Assembly (NCBI RefSeq): GCF_004297875.1
Contig: NZ_SCSK01000014.1
Coordinates: forward strand, 1 to 34,362
Source of the DNA: Pandoraea sp.
GTDB taxonomy: Bacteria > Pseudomonadota > Gammaproteobacteria > Burkholderiales > Burkholderiaceae
Direction of reading: 5' to 3'
DNA length: 34,362 nt
Program-made: the position numbers and the translations under genes
Shown: positions 23,930 through 31,967 of the stretch, in pieces
Numbering within the stretch: the first letter of the stretch is position 1
How the letters are laid out: the number at the start of each line of letters is the position of its first letter
Notes under the pieces: generated by a model
The model's database searches: none
Told to the model about the DNA's origin: nothing
What the model saw: the letters and a program-made list of their open reading frames with translations, nothing else

Positions 23930-24862
23930 TTACCGAACGGCGCGGGCTCCTCGCGCCCGTCCTTGTGTTTTCCAGGGCGACCAGCCCAAATTCATGCCGG
24001 CGGCCGCGAGCAGGATCGCCGCCACGCCAGCAAACTGAACCGGGTGCAGCCGATGGCCGAAGGCCAGAAGGTCTACCATGATTGCCACCACCGGGTAAAT
24101 GAACGAAAGTGAGCCGCTCAAGTGCGTTGGCAGCTTCTGGATGGCGCCATACAGCAGGATGTATACCAGGCCGGTATGTACCACGCCGGCCACCACGAGA
24201 ATCATCCAGGTGCGCAGTCCGGCAGCGCTGGCAGGCGCTGGCAAATGCATGAGATGAGCGAACGGCGCGAGCATCACGATGCCTACGCATACCTGGACCA
24301 GGGCAATCAGATGAGGCGGCGTGCCGGCCAGCTTCTTAGTGATCGCCGCGGCAACTGCGTAACAGAACGCCGCGCCGAACGCGAGGGCGATACCACTGAA
24401 ATAGTGTGCGCCGATTACCGCCGCGTCGCTGCCGCCGTCCGGCTTGGCTTGCACGATCAACACCACTCCGGCGAAAGCCAGGCCCAGCCAGGTCAGTTTC
24501 GTCAGCGTAAAGCGCTCGCCGAAAAACAGTGCTCCCAGGCCAACCAGCATGAATGGCTGGGTGTTGTAGACGGCCGTGGCCACCGAGATCGACGCGCGCG
24601 AGTATGCGGCAAACAGCAGCAGCCAGTTGGCGACGATGGCCACGCCGCCCAGCGCGGCGATACCCATCAGGCGGACCGAGCGCAGGCCGCGCAACACGCC
24701 CAGGGCGGCGCAGACGCCCAGCAGCGTGAGCGCACCGAATACGCAGCGCCAGAATACGACATCGATGACTGGCTGCCGCGAGGCAATGACGAACCAGCCG
24801 ATGGTGCCTGAAATGCTCATTGCCGCCGTCATTTCGAGCGTGCCGCGAATCTTGGTGTCCAT
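23930..24862 (-). CDS. EamA-family (DMT) transporter
   Basis: A 310-aa inner-membrane protein with ten predicted segments in two EamA repeats. The first ends near LGLAFAGVVLIVQAK; the second runs from ALAFGAAFCYAVAAAITKKL to GVAAILLAAAGMNL. Typical features are NTQPFMLVGLGALFFGERFT in repeat 1 and SFIYPVVAIMVDLLAFGHRL in repeat 2. The start at 24862 has GGGGAAATT eight bases upstream. EamA proteins usually export amino acids or metabolites. Divergent transcription from an Lrp/AsnC regulator fits an amino-acid-responsive exporter. Confidence 0.92.
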   Translation of the reverse strand: MDTKIRGTLEMTAAMSISGTIGWFVIASRQPVIDVVFWRCVFGALTLLGVCAALGVLRGLRSVRLMGIAALGGVAIVANWLLLFAAYSRASISVATAVYNTQPFMLVGLGALFFGERFTLTKLTWLGLAFAGVVLIVQAKPDGGSDAAVIGAHYFSGIALAFGAAFCYAVAAAITKKLAGTPPHLIALVQVCVGIVMLAPFAHLMHLPAPASAAGLRTWMILVVAGVVHTGLVYILLYGAIQKLPTHLSGSLSFIYPVVAIMVDLLAFGHRLHPVQFAGVAAILLAAAGMNLGWSPWKTQGRARGARAVR

Positions 24863-24996
24863 CAGAATTTCCCCGCAACGTTCAGTGAACTAAGAATCGC
24901 ATATTGCGCGGCACCATTCCATAATTTAAATAAGCAAAAAAGATAAATTTTTTTAATAAAATAAAGGATATTTTAATTTTTCCTGGGGAAATTAAA
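24863..24996. promoter_or_regulatory. AT-rich divergent control region between exporter and Lrp-type regulator
   Basis: From about 24915 to 24980 the sequence is almost all A/T, with runs such as TTTTTTTAATAAAATAAA, unlike the GC-rich surroundings. Both divergent genes have the same leader: AATTTCCCC at 24866-24874 is the exact inverse of GGGGAAATT at 24985-24993, and each overlaps a ribosome site. Lrp-family regulators bind bent AT-rich DNA, so this is probably where the adjacent regulator acts. Confidence 0.55.
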
Positions 24997-25440
24997 ATGC
25001 TCAACAATCTGGATCGGCGCATCCTTGAGGCGCTGCTCGACGACGGGCGCATGTCGCTCAAAGAGCTGGCGGAACAGGTCGGCCTGTCGTCGCCCAGCGT
25101 ATCCGAGCGCCTGCGCCGGCTCGAGGAGCGGGGCGTGATTCGGCGCTACACGGTCGAAGTCGATCCTCGGGCGCTCGGTTATTCGCTGCAGGCGGTTGTG
25201 CGCATCCGGCCGTTGCCGGGCCAGTTGCCCAGCGTACAAAAGCTGATCGAGGAGATTCCCGAATGCGCTGAATGCGACAAGGTGACGGGGGAAGATTGCT
25301 TCGTCGCCCGCCTGTTCGTGCGCTCGATCGAACAGCTCGATGCGATCCTCGACCGGATCGCGGACAAGGCGGAAACCAATACGGCGATCGTCAAGGCTCA
25401 GCCGATCGCGCGGCGCCCGCCGCCGTTGGCCGTCGGCTAG
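24997..25440 (+). CDS. Lrp/AsnC-family transcriptional regulator
   Basis: A 147-aa regulator. The N-terminal helix-turn-helix is MSLKELAEQVGLSSPSVSERLRRLEERGVIRRYTVEVDP. The C-terminal RAM ligand-binding domain includes AVVRIRPLPGQLPSVQKLIEEIPE, CAECDKVTGEDCFVARLFVRSIEQLDAILDRI and NTAIVKAQPI. The start follows GGGGAAATTAAA. Such proteins form octamers and respond to amino acids. Its divergent placement makes the EamA/TauE pair the likely target, together with its own promoter. It converges on the DUF1993 gene, 13 bp away, without a visible terminator. Confidence 0.95.
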   Translation: MLNNLDRRILEALLDDGRMSLKELAEQVGLSSPSVSERLRRLEERGVIRRYTVEVDPRALGYSLQAVVRIRPLPGQLPSVQKLIEEIPECAECDKVTGEDCFVARLFVRSIEQLDAILDRIADKAETNTAIVKAQPIARRPPPLAVG

Positions 25441-25453
25441 GCCGGCACGCGGT

Positions 25454-26008
25454 CTATTGGCGGCGCGGGTGGATCGCGTCGCCGACATGCGCGACATAGT
25501 CCGGCTTGCCGATCTCGACCCCGTTATGGCGCAGGATGTCGTAAGCGGTCACGAGATGGAAATAAAAATGTGGCAAGGCCCAGTCGCGCAGGTAGCGTGC
25601 GCCATTCATCCCGACCACAAGGTCATTGGGCAACGGAATTTCGATATCGCGGGTTTCCGCGCCATCGAACGCCGTGACGGGAATACCATGCAAATAGTCA
25701 ATTGTCGCGGCGAGCGTGCCTTTGAGCGCCTCAATCGTTTGGCCCGGCTCCTGGGCCGGCGCCGGTGCCTGGCCAGTCAGGCGCGCGACCGAATTGCGGG
25801 CGAGCTCGCAGGCCACCTGCACCTGCCGCGCCAGCGGGTACATGTCGGGTGCGAGGCGCGCGCCCGCCAGCACGGTCGAATCGAAACCTTTGCCCTGCGC
25901 CAGCTGCGTTCCCTTGTCGAGCAAACCGGACAAATTACTTAGCATCGGCGCGAACGTGCCGATCAACAGAGAGTGCATCGAGAGCGAGGCCGGAATGGGG
26001 GCGGACAT
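25454..26008 (-). CDS. DUF1993 family protein
   Basis: A 184-aa cytosolic protein with the DUF1993 pattern: MHSLLIGTFAPMLSNLSGLLDKG at the N-terminus, RLAPDMYPLARQVQVACELA, and the C-terminal LPHFYFHLVTAYDILRHNGVEIGK. The fold is expected to be a helical bundle related to DinB-like proteins; no enzyme activity is established. AAGGAATTGCC precedes the ATG. It stands alone between the Lrp gene (convergent) and the hydrolase gene 80 bp away on the same strand, so its partner is unclear. Confidence 0.88.
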   Translation of the reverse strand: MSAPIPASLSMHSLLIGTFAPMLSNLSGLLDKGTQLAQGKGFDSTVLAGARLAPDMYPLARQVQVACELARNSVARLTGQAPAPAQEPGQTIEALKGTLAATIDYLHGIPVTAFDGAETRDIEIPLPNDLVVGMNGARYLRDWALPHFYFHLVTAYDILRHNGVEIGKPDYVAHVGDAIHPRRQ

Positions 26009-26088
26009 GGCAATTCCTTGCGAAAACAGGTTGGATGGCGAACCGATAAACCGGGGCGCCGAGGCGCCCGCCCGATTGTATCAATCAA

Positions 26089-26976
26089 CTAGTCCACCCG
26101 CGTCTGGTGCACTCGCCCCAGGAATTCCTGCATTAAATGCGCCACCTCGTCCACCGCCTCGTCGAGCGCGAAGTGACCGGCCTCGAGCAGGTGCACTTCA
26201 GCCTCGGGCACATCCTGCTGATAGGCCAGCGCGCCTTGCACGGCAAACGACGGGTCGTGCCGGCCCCACACCACCAGCATCGGTGGGCGATGTTCGCGCA
26301 GCCACGCTTGCCAGCGCGGGTAAGCCGCGACATTGTTGCGGTAGTCATGGAACAGCTCGGTCTGGATGTCGATCTGTCCGGGGCGCGACAGGAAAGCGAA
26401 CTCATCGCACCAGGCATCGGGATCGTAGCGCTGCGGGTTCGGGCTGTGGCCGACGTGGCGCAGGCGCGTTGCCTCGAAAGAAATCAGATTCTGGCGCAGT
26501 GCCGACTCGTGCCTGGCGCGGTCGCGCCAAAAGGCCTTGCGGGTCTCCCACAGCGGCCCCAAACCAGCTTCGTGGGCGACCGCGTTTTGCACGATGAACG
26601 CGGTAACGGACGCGCTGCGCGCCTCGGCCAGGCGGAATCCGATCGGACCGCCGTAATCCTGCACGAATAGCGCGTAACGTCGAACCTCAAGGGTGTCGAG
26701 CCAGCGGCCGACGAAATGCGCCAGATTGTCGAACGTGTAATCGAAGTCTTGCGGCGACGGGGCGCTGCTATGGCCAAAACCGGGGTAGTCAGGGGCAAGC
26801 ACATGAAAGCGGGCGGCCAACAGCGGGATCAACGTCTCGTACATGCGCGATGACGAGGGGAAGCCATGCAACAGCACGACAGTGGGCGTATCGGGATGTC
26901 CGGCTTCCCGATAGAAGATGTCCAGACCGTCGATTGATGCGGTGTGGTAGGTAACGGTGGTGCGCGTCGAAGGCAT
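26089..26976 (-). CDS. Alpha/beta hydrolase, haloalkane dehalogenase/epoxide hydrolase-like
   Basis: A 295-aa cytosolic hydrolase. The oxyanion segment is LLHGFPSSS (35-43). The nucleophile is Asp107 in FVQDYGGPIG, an Asp elbow as in epoxide hydrolases and haloalkane dehalogenases rather than a Ser. The acid is Asp241 in WGRHDPSF and the base His268 in EAGHFAL. A cap domain occupies about 135-210. The ATG follows AGAGGTTCATC. It lies 40 bp after the MFS exporter gene on the same strand, so the two are probably one operon controlled by the divergent LysR regulator. The substrate cannot be named. Confidence 0.9.
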   Translation of the reverse strand: MPSTRTTVTYHTASIDGLDIFYREAGHPDTPTVVLLHGFPSSSRMYETLIPLLAARFHVLAPDYPGFGHSSAPSPQDFDYTFDNLAHFVGRWLDTLEVRRYALFVQDYGGPIGFRLAEARSASVTAFIVQNAVAHEAGLGPLWETRKAFWRDRARHESALRQNLISFEATRLRHVGHSPNPQRYDPDAWCDEFAFLSRPGQIDIQTELFHDYRNNVAAYPRWQAWLREHRPPMLVVWGRHDPSFAVQGALAYQQDVPEAEVHLLEAGHFALDEAVDEVAHLMQEFLGRVHQTRVD

Positions 26977-27016
26977 GATGAACCTCTGGTGGAAAATGAA
27001 TCAATGAGCGGCGTGT

Positions 27017-28264
27017 TCAGGCCGGGTGCGGCGAGAACAGAAAGATGCGATGCACCAGCGCCGCGCCGACGAAGAAAACCGCCGACAGCGCGCACACGCC
27101 GATCCATCCGGCGCGTGCGAAAACCGGGCCGGCGAAGGCCGCACCGATGGCGCTGCCTAAAAAGAACAGTCCGGTGTAGAGGCCATTGAGGCGGCCGCGC
27201 ACCTCGGGGGCAAGCAAGTTGATGGCGCGCCGGCCAAGCGTCTGGTCGGCGATGACCGAGGCGTCGATCAGGCAGGCGGCGACAGCCAGCAGCAGCACCG
27301 AGACTGGCGTCGGCAGGTGCGGGCTCACGGCCAGCGCGGCGAGCAGCGTGCCGCCTATGGCGATGCGATGCGCGATCCGCGCGGCCGGCCCAGCGTGGCC
27401 TCGGTCGCCGGCTCGCCCAGCCAGCGGCGCCACGGCCACGCTGGCCGCGCCCGCGAGAGTGAACAGCGCAATCTGCAGCGGACCGAGATTCAGCGGCGCA
27501 CGCGCGAGCACGATCGCCACGCTGGTCCAGAAAGCGTTGAAGCCGGCCATCAGCAGGCCCTGGCACAGCGCGTGATGGCGCAGCACCGGCTCATCGGCGA
27601 CAAGCTTGCCCAGCGAAGCCACCAGCGATCGATAGCTGGGGCGCGCCGCGGGCCGCAGCGCGGGGACGCGCGGCAACGCCAGCACCAGCGTGAGTATGAG
27701 CACCGCTGCATCGCCGACGAAAAAGCTGCGCCAGCCGAGCGTGCCGTCGGCCAGCCCCGCCAGCGGGCGCGACAGCAGGATGCCCAGCATCAGCCCACTC
27801 ATCACATTGCCGATCACCTTGCCGCGCGCGGCCGGTCCAGCCAGTGTGGCGGCGGCCGGAATCAGCATCTGGATCGCGCTGGCTGAAACACCGATGACAA
27901 ACGAAGCGCCAAGAAAATCCGGGGCGGACGGTGTCCACGCAGCAAACACCAATGCCACGGCCTGTGTGCCCAGTGTCGCGCCGATCAACGGACGCAACGG
28001 CAGGCGGTCGACCAGCGGCACCAGTGCGAACAAGCCCGCCGCGTAGCCGAGCAGCGTGAGCCCCGTGACCAGCGAAGTCCACGCGCCCAGATGCAACGAC
28101 GCATCGAGCCCGTTGATAAGGGCTTGCGACGCGTAGAGCGGCAGCACCGCCGTGCCGACCAGCATCGCAAAAATCAGCGTCGCACCCAACGAAAATGTTT
28201 CGCAAGATGCCGGACTGAAGCTCGACGTCGACAACGTCGACGCATTGGGGCAGTGGGGATCCAT
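27017..28264 (-). CDS. MFS transporter
   Basis: A 415-aa major-facilitator protein with about twelve segments. After a short polar N-terminus come TM1 (ATLIFAMLVGTAVLPLY) and a loop 2-3 signature variant, LVPLVDRLPLRPLIG. The second half contains an equivalent loop and VLLLAVAACLIDASVIADQTLGRR. GAGAGG lies four bases before the ATG. The type resembles drug or metabolite efflux permeases of the DHA1/YnfM group. Divergent orientation from a LysR gene and close linkage to a hydrolase suggest an exporter for the compound sensed by that regulator. Confidence 0.92.
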   Translation of the reverse strand: MDPHCPNASTLSTSSFSPASCETFSLGATLIFAMLVGTAVLPLYASQALINGLDASLHLGAWTSLVTGLTLLGYAAGLFALVPLVDRLPLRPLIGATLGTQAVALVFAAWTPSAPDFLGASFVIGVSASAIQMLIPAAATLAGPAARGKVIGNVMSGLMLGILLSRPLAGLADGTLGWRSFFVGDAAVLILTLVLALPRVPALRPAARPSYRSLVASLGKLVADEPVLRHHALCQGLLMAGFNAFWTSVAIVLARAPLNLGPLQIALFTLAGAASVAVAPLAGRAGDRGHAGPAARIAHRIAIGGTLLAALAVSPHLPTPVSVLLLAVAACLIDASVIADQTLGRRAINLLAPEVRGRLNGLYTGLFFLGSAIGAAFAGPVFARAGWIGVCALSAVFFVGAALVHRIFLFSPHPA

Positions 28265-28304
28265 GAGGCCTCTCGATGTGTGATTAACGAGGCCATCCTA
28301 CTGT

Positions 28305-28326
28305 CAATTTAATAATTAATAATTGG
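28305..28326. promoter_or_regulatory. AT-rich repeats between MFS and LysR genes, candidate LysR site
   Basis: Within the 102-bp divergent gap, CAATT and AATTG enclose two direct copies of TAATAATT. Partial dyad symmetry with T...A spacing is usual for LysR-type boxes, and the AT-richness stands out from the flanking DNA. No footprint-level assignment can be made from sequence. Confidence 0.45.
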
Positions 28327-28366
28327 CATAAAATGATATTGATAATCCATTTTTTATGGAGAATAA

Positions 28367-29263
28367 ATGCTGTCGCTGCGTGATCTCGAAGTATTCGTCG
28401 CCATTGCCGAGGCAGGCAGTCTGACCGCGGCCGCCCAGCGGCTGGGGCGCTCACTGCAGGCAGTGAGCCGCTCGTTGCAGTCGCTTGAAGCCGAAGTCGG
28501 CGCGACGCTGATTGCCCGCACCACCCGCACCTTGCGCCTGACGCCGGCCGGGCAGCGCTTTCGCGAGCGGCTGCAGGACGTGTTTGCGGAACTGGAGACG
28601 GCTCGCGCCGAAGTGGCCGAAGAAACGCATCATCTGCGCGGCACGTTGCGCGTGAGCGCCGCCACCCAGTTTGGTCCGGCCTATGTCGTGCCGCTGGTCA
28701 GCGAATTTCTCACGCGACATCCCGGTCTTGGCGCCGCGCTCGATTTCGACGACGAATATCGCGATCCGGTCAAAAGTGGAGTGGATGTGACGATCCGCAT
28801 CGGCGACACGCCGGACTCGCAGCTCGTCGCGCGACGTCTGGCTTCGGTGCGCCGCGTCGTGTTCGCCGCGCCCGACTACCTCGAGCGGCGCGGCCGCCCG
28901 CTTGTGCCGGCCGATCTTGCCGGGCACGATTGCGTGATCCGCTCCAACGCCGCGCATCCGCGCCTGTGGCGCTTCCAGTCGCCCGGGCAGGGCGAGATCG
29001 CGGTGGCCGTTAAAGGGCGCGTCGAGGCCAATCATGCCGATGCGGTCAATCGCGCCGTGGCGTGCGGCATGGGTATCGGCATCGCCACGCTGTGGCAGAT
29101 CCGCCCGCTGCTCGAAGCCGGCAAGGTCGAGCGACTATTGAGCGCCTTCGAGCCGACCCCGGTGCCGCTCAACGCCTTGTGGGTGCGCGCGCCCCGGCTG
29201 CCGGCGCGCACGAGACAATTCATCGATTTTCTCGCCGAGCGATTTGCCGACGAATGGCTATAG
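28367..29263 (+). CDS. LysR-family transcriptional regulator
   Basis: A 298-aa regulator with the N-terminal winged helix MLSLRDLEVFVAIAEAGSLTA and AAAQRLGRSLQAVSRSLQSLEAEVGATLI, followed by a linker helix and an effector domain from about residue 90 (GTLRVSAATQFGPAYVVPLV). GGAG lies five bases before the ATG. It most resembles the short-effector CrgA/AaeR-like branch (SGVDVTIRIGDTPDSQLVARRL). It most likely controls the divergent MFS-hydrolase unit. The inducer is unknown. Confidence 0.94.
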   Translation: MLSLRDLEVFVAIAEAGSLTAAAQRLGRSLQAVSRSLQSLEAEVGATLIARTTRTLRLTPAGQRFRERLQDVFAELETARAEVAEETHHLRGTLRVSAATQFGPAYVVPLVSEFLTRHPGLGAALDFDDEYRDPVKSGVDVTIRIGDTPDSQLVARRLASVRRVVFAAPDYLERRGRPLVPADLAGHDCVIRSNAAHPRLWRFQSPGQGEIAVAVKGRVEANHADAVNRAVACGMGIGIATLWQIRPLLEAGKVERLLSAFEPTPVPLNALWVRAPRLPARTRQFIDFLAERFADEWL

Positions 29264-29309
29264 GCGGGCTTCATGAGACGCGGCCGTGAACCCGTCGCGC
29301 GCGGCCTGC

Positions 29310-29323
29310 TTGACTTTTGTCAA
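29310..29323 (+). promoter_or_regulatory. FNR/ANR/DNR-type palindrome upstream of the P-type ATPase
   Basis: TTGAC-TTTT-GTCAA is a perfect 5+5 palindrome with the 4-bp spacer of FNR/CRP-superfamily sites (consensus TTGAT-N4-ATCAA; the C/G variant is common for DNR/ANR). It lies 136 bp before the proposed ATPase start and 46 bp after the LysR stop. No strong -10 is visible at the class II distance. Confidence 0.6.
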
Positions 29324-29458
29324 CCCCGTTTGGCGCCGCCCGGATCAGACTGAGCCAGCTGTGCGGGCCATTCGTCCGGCGCCCGGTTGCCTGGCCGACA
29401 GGCCCTTTATGCACGCTTCCCCAATGCGCCGATGGCGCCCAGCCAAGGTCCCGATCAG

Positions 29459-31954
29459 ATGCAACCGTCTTCGCGCCCGGCCGACACGACATCTTCCGAG
29501 TCCGAAGCGACGGCGAGTGTCGAAGCGCCGCGAGGCCTGTCGAGCGAGCAGGCCGCCGCCCTGCAGGCGCACTGGGGACGCAACGAGATCGCCGCGGTCA
29601 CGCGGGCGGGGTGGTTGGATACGCTGCGCGAAGTCCTGCGTGAACCGATGTTTTTACTGCTGCTGGGCGCCAGTGCGATTTATATGGGACTGGGCGATCG
29701 GCTCGAGGCATTGACACTGCTCGCCTTCGTAATGCTCGTGGTCGCGCTGACGGCATTTCAGAGTCACCGGACTCGCCAGGTGCTCGACGCATTGCGCGCA
29801 CTTTCCGCACCGCGTGCGCAGGTACTGCGAGATGGCGCGCTGCAAGCCATCTCGGCTACCGAACTGGTGCCCGGCGACGTCGTGCTGGTCGGCGAGGGCG
29901 CGCGTGTGCCGGCCGACGGCCTGTTGTTCGAGGCGCATGATCTCAGTGTCGACGAGTCGCTCTTGAGCGGCGAGTCGGTGCCGATCGCCAAGTCGTGCGA
30001 TGCCGCGTTGCCCGAACCGGCGCTTGCCGCAGCCCGGCAACTGTTCTTTGGCTCGATGGTCGTGCAGGGTCAGGGGCGCATGATCGTGAGCGCAATCGGG
30101 ACTGCCACCGCACTCGGGCGCATCGGCAAGTCGCTCAGCGGCATTGCCCAGGCGCACTCGCCGCTGCAGTTGCAGGCGCGCGCATTCGTCAATCGTTTTG
30201 CGCTCGTCGCGCTCTGCCTGTGCGCGCTGCTGGCCGTGGCCTATCGCTGGCGCACCGGCGAGTGGGTGCCGGGTTTGCTGGCCGGCATCACGCTTGCCAT
30301 GGGCATCCTTCCCGAAGAAATTCCCGTGATCATGACGGTGTTCATGGCGCTGGGCGCGCGCCGGATTGCCGCTGAGGGCGTGCTCACGCGCCGCCTGAAT
30401 GCGATCGAGACCCTTGGCGAGGTGTCGGTGCTGTGCGTCGACAAGACGGGCACGCTTACGCAAAACCGTATGGCCGTGCGAGTGTTGTTCGCGCAAGATC
30501 AGGAGCAAGTGGTTGACGACTTGTTGCCTGAGATCGGCGAGGTCTATCACGAATTGCTCGAGTATCTAGTGCTCGCCAGCGAGATCGAACCGTTCGATCC
30601 GATGGAGCGGGCGTTTCAACGGATCGGGCAACGATACCTCAGCGGTACCGAGCATTTGCATGGCAAATGGGCGTTGGTTCAGGAATATGGTCTGAGCCCC
30701 GCACTGCCGGCGATGTCGCACGGCTGGCATGCACCAGAGCTCGGGCGTTATCCGGTGGCTTGCAAAGGCGCGCCAGAAGCCATTTGCGATTTGTGCCACC
30801 TGACCGAGGCGCAAACGGCCGCGCTGCTGGAGCGCTCGGCGCAAATGGCTAGCCGAGGATTGCGTGTCCTGGGGGTGGCAAGAGCGCTTCATCCAGGCAA
30901 CGAGTGGCCGGCCAAACAGCATGATTTCGAATTTTCATTCGTCGGGCTGGTAGGGTTGCTCGATCCGGTGCGCCCCGAGGCCGCCGAGGCGATTGCGGCA
31001 TGCCATGCGGCGGGCATACGGGTGGTGATGATCACCGGCGACTATCCGAGCACGGCGCAAGCGATCGCGGCCGAAGTCGGTCTGGATGCGAAGCGCGTGG
31101 TCAGCGGCGCCGCGTTGGCAGAGATGGACGATGCGCAGTTGGGCCGGATCATCGATCAGGTTGAAGTTTTTGCCCGAATCCAACCGATGCAGAAGCTGCG
31201 GCTGGTCGAAGCGTTTCGGCGGCGCGGCGAGGTGGTTGCCATGACCGGCGACGGCGTCAACGATGCGCCGGCGCTCAAGGCGGCGCATATCGGCATTGCC
31301 ATGGGGCAGCGTGGCGCCGAGGTGGCGCGCGAGGCGGCGGCGCTGGTACTGCTGCGCGACGAGTTCACGCCAATCGTCTCGGCCATCCGGCTGGGGCGGC
31401 GCATCCACGCCAATCTTATGCGTGCCATCGGCTATACGGTGGCCGTCCACATTCCGATGATCGGCGCCACCGTACTGCCGGTGCTGGCCGGGTGGCCGCC
31501 GCTGCTCGCGCCGGTCCATGTGGTCCTGCTTCAGTTGATCATCGACCCGGTCTGCTCGATCGTCTTCGAGAACGAGCCCGAGCGGGCCGATGCGATGCGT
31601 CAGGCGCCGCGCCGCCAGGGGGCGCGCCTGCTGTCCAATCGCGCACTGGCGCAAGGCGTACTGGCGGGCGCCCTGGCAACGTTGATCGTATTGGGTCTCT
31701 ACGCCGGCCTGCTGAGTCAGGGCATTGCGCCCGCGCTGGCGCGCACCTGGGCGTTCGTCGCGCTCGTCGGCGGCAACGTCGCGCTGATTTTCTGGGCGCG
31801 CGGCACGTCGCCGGCGCGTCATCCGGCGGGTGCGCGCGGCTTCAATTTCGCCTTGTGGGGTGTAACGAGTGCCGTGGCGCTGACCATGCTGGTGTTGCTG
31901 CTCAGCCCCACGGTGGCCGGGCTCTTCAAACTGGTCGCGGCTCTGGCGCCATGA
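29459..31954 (+). CDS. Cation-translocating P-type ATPase (PEEIP type)
   Basis: An 831-aa inner-membrane pump from ATG 29459, with AAGG about ten bases upstream; earlier TTG (29387) and ATG (29432) starts are in frame but weak. It has LSGES (169-173) in the actuator domain, the M4 motif PEEIP (285-289), and phosphorylated Asp328 in DKTGTLT. KGAPE lies in the nucleotide domain and TGDGVNDAP at about 594. The M6 segment LQLIIDPVCSIVFENEP replaces the usual calcium-ATPase ligands. There is no N-terminal metal-binding Cys motif, so heavy-metal P1B pumps are excluded. PEE(I/F)P pumps are an under-studied branch near P2/P3 ATPases; the ion is unknown. It converges on a Usp gene 13 bp away, and both have FNR-like sites. 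Confidence 0.93.
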   Translation: MQPSSRPADTTSSESEATASVEAPRGLSSEQAAALQAHWGRNEIAAVTRAGWLDTLREVLREPMFLLLLGASAIYMGLGDRLEALTLLAFVMLVVALTAFQSHRTRQVLDALRALSAPRAQVLRDGALQAISATELVPGDVVLVGEGARVPADGLLFEAHDLSVDESLLSGESVPIAKSCDAALPEPALAAARQLFFGSMVVQGQGRMIVSAIGTATALGRIGKSLSGIAQAHSPLQLQARAFVNRFALVALCLCALLAVAYRWRTGEWVPGLLAGITLAMGILPEEIPVIMTVFMALGARRIAAEGVLTRRLNAIETLGEVSVLCVDKTGTLTQNRMAVRVLFAQDQEQVVDDLLPEIGEVYHELLEYLVLASEIEPFDPMERAFQRIGQRYLSGTEHLHGKWALVQEYGLSPALPAMSHGWHAPELGRYPVACKGAPEAICDLCHLTEAQTAALLERSAQMASRGLRVLGVARALHPGNEWPAKQHDFEFSFVGLVGLLDPVRPEAAEAIAACHAAGIRVVMITGDYPSTAQAIAAEVGLDAKRVVSGAALAEMDDAQLGRIIDQVEVFARIQPMQKLRLVEAFRRRGEVVAMTGDGVNDAPALKAAHIGIAMGQRGAEVAREAAALVLLRDEFTPIVSAIRLGRRIHANLMRAIGYTVAVHIPMIGATVLPVLAGWPPLLAPVHVVLLQLIIDPVCSIVFENEPERADAMRQAPRRQGARLLSNRALAQGVLAGALATLIVLGLYAGLLSQGIAPALARTWAFVALVGGNVALIFWARGTSPARHPAGARGFNFALWGVTSAVALTMLVLLLSPTVAGLFKLVAALAP

Positions 31955-31967
31955 GGGCTCGTCTGCA

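Noticed and set aside
29654..30550. Minus-strand open frame inside the P-type ATPase gene
   Set aside because: It covers the DKTGT and PEEIP region of the real pump in antisense; the translation is low-complexity His/Gln/Arg.
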